From Prevotella sp. UBA2746 (lineage in GTDB: Bacteria; Bacteroidota; Bacteroidia; Bacteroidales; Bacteroidaceae), in contig DEJO01000050.1 of assembly GCA_002353555.1 (NCBI GenBank), positions 1 through 13,651 of the forward strand: a stretch of DNA of 13,651 nucleotides, in the 5' to 3' direction. Made by a program: the position numbers and the translations under genes. The notes under the pieces are model-generated. The model made no database searches. It was not told the origin of the DNA and worked only from the letters and a program-made list of their open reading frames with translations. Position 1 is the stretch's first letter; each line of letters begins with the position of its first letter. Shown piece by piece: positions 13,588-13,651 of the stretch.

Positions 13588-13633
13588 GTCAGAAGCAAGA
13601 AAGCGAACACACGGAAGAAGACGAACACGTAAT

Positions 13634-13651
13634 CGTTGCTTGCAACGCTTT
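13634..13651 (+). other. Short hairpin at the window edge
   Basis: CGTTG (13634-13638) pairs with CAACG (13643-13647) around CTTG, followed by CTTT at the end of the window. This could be a second terminator or the start of a further repeat; the window ends too soon to tell. The rest of 13562-13651 shows no gene. Confidence 0.35.

Noticed and set aside
13562..13651. Possible CRISPR or integron attC-like repeats after the terminator
   Set aside because: Only two degenerate copies with no regular spacer and no recombinase or Cas gene in view; a short repeat call is all that is supported.

Overview
The window looks like a piece of a Bacteroidota chromosome, most likely a Prevotella-type member of the Bacteroidales. 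The evidence is a Bacteroidetes-style promoter (TTTG, 20 bp, TAnnTTTG), an A-rich start region without Shine-Dalgarno for the main gene, and a giant exported protein that ends in the 'YDLQGRKV ... KGVYIINGKKVVIK'-type tail typical of Prevotella surface proteins. No mobile element, tRNA, rRNA or CRISPR array was seen.

Layout. Bases 1-137 hold no recognisable gene. A promoter at 138-169 should start transcription near 175, giving a leader of about 415 nt before the first start codon. The leader contains a long bulged hairpin (310-380), a smaller one (398-427) and a long-range stem (437-523) that closes over a C/G-rich hairpin. Bases 592-13212 are one uninterrupted reading frame for a 4206-residue secreted protein. 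After a 14-nt gap with a strong Shine-Dalgarno sequence comes a 75-residue orphan small protein (13227-13454). A very long GC-rich hairpin followed by T residues (13476-13561) then ends the unit. The last 90 bases hold no gene, but they carry a degenerate second copy of part of that hairpin and another short hairpin at the edge.

The giant protein is modular: signal peptide; polysaccharide-deacetylase-like domain with partly altered metal motifs; beta-sandwich carbohydrate-binding-like module; Ig-like domain; a tenfold array of a composite repeat (about 235-290 residues per period, with a second Ig-like domain between units 2 and 3); a beta-trefoil-like region; a beta-rich C-terminal domain; and a type IX-like sorting tail. 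Each repeat unit has the same order of signatures: a 'hxhhDxxGxh' strand, an 'xxYxSPxxxxYxFY' or 'RxFCxYxFYSD' motif, a 'xxhYVxYxh' strand, then 'WxhhGxPYxhxhxN' followed by a short 'YL' element. Units 1-2 resemble units 5-6 as a pair, so the array seems to have grown partly by copying two-unit blocks.

Working model (inference): one transcript makes a very large cell-surface or secreted glycan-interacting protein plus a small acidic cytoplasmic protein of unknown role, with expression possibly controlled through the structured leader. The repeat family, the leader RNA and the small co-transcribed protein are the parts most likely to be undescribed.
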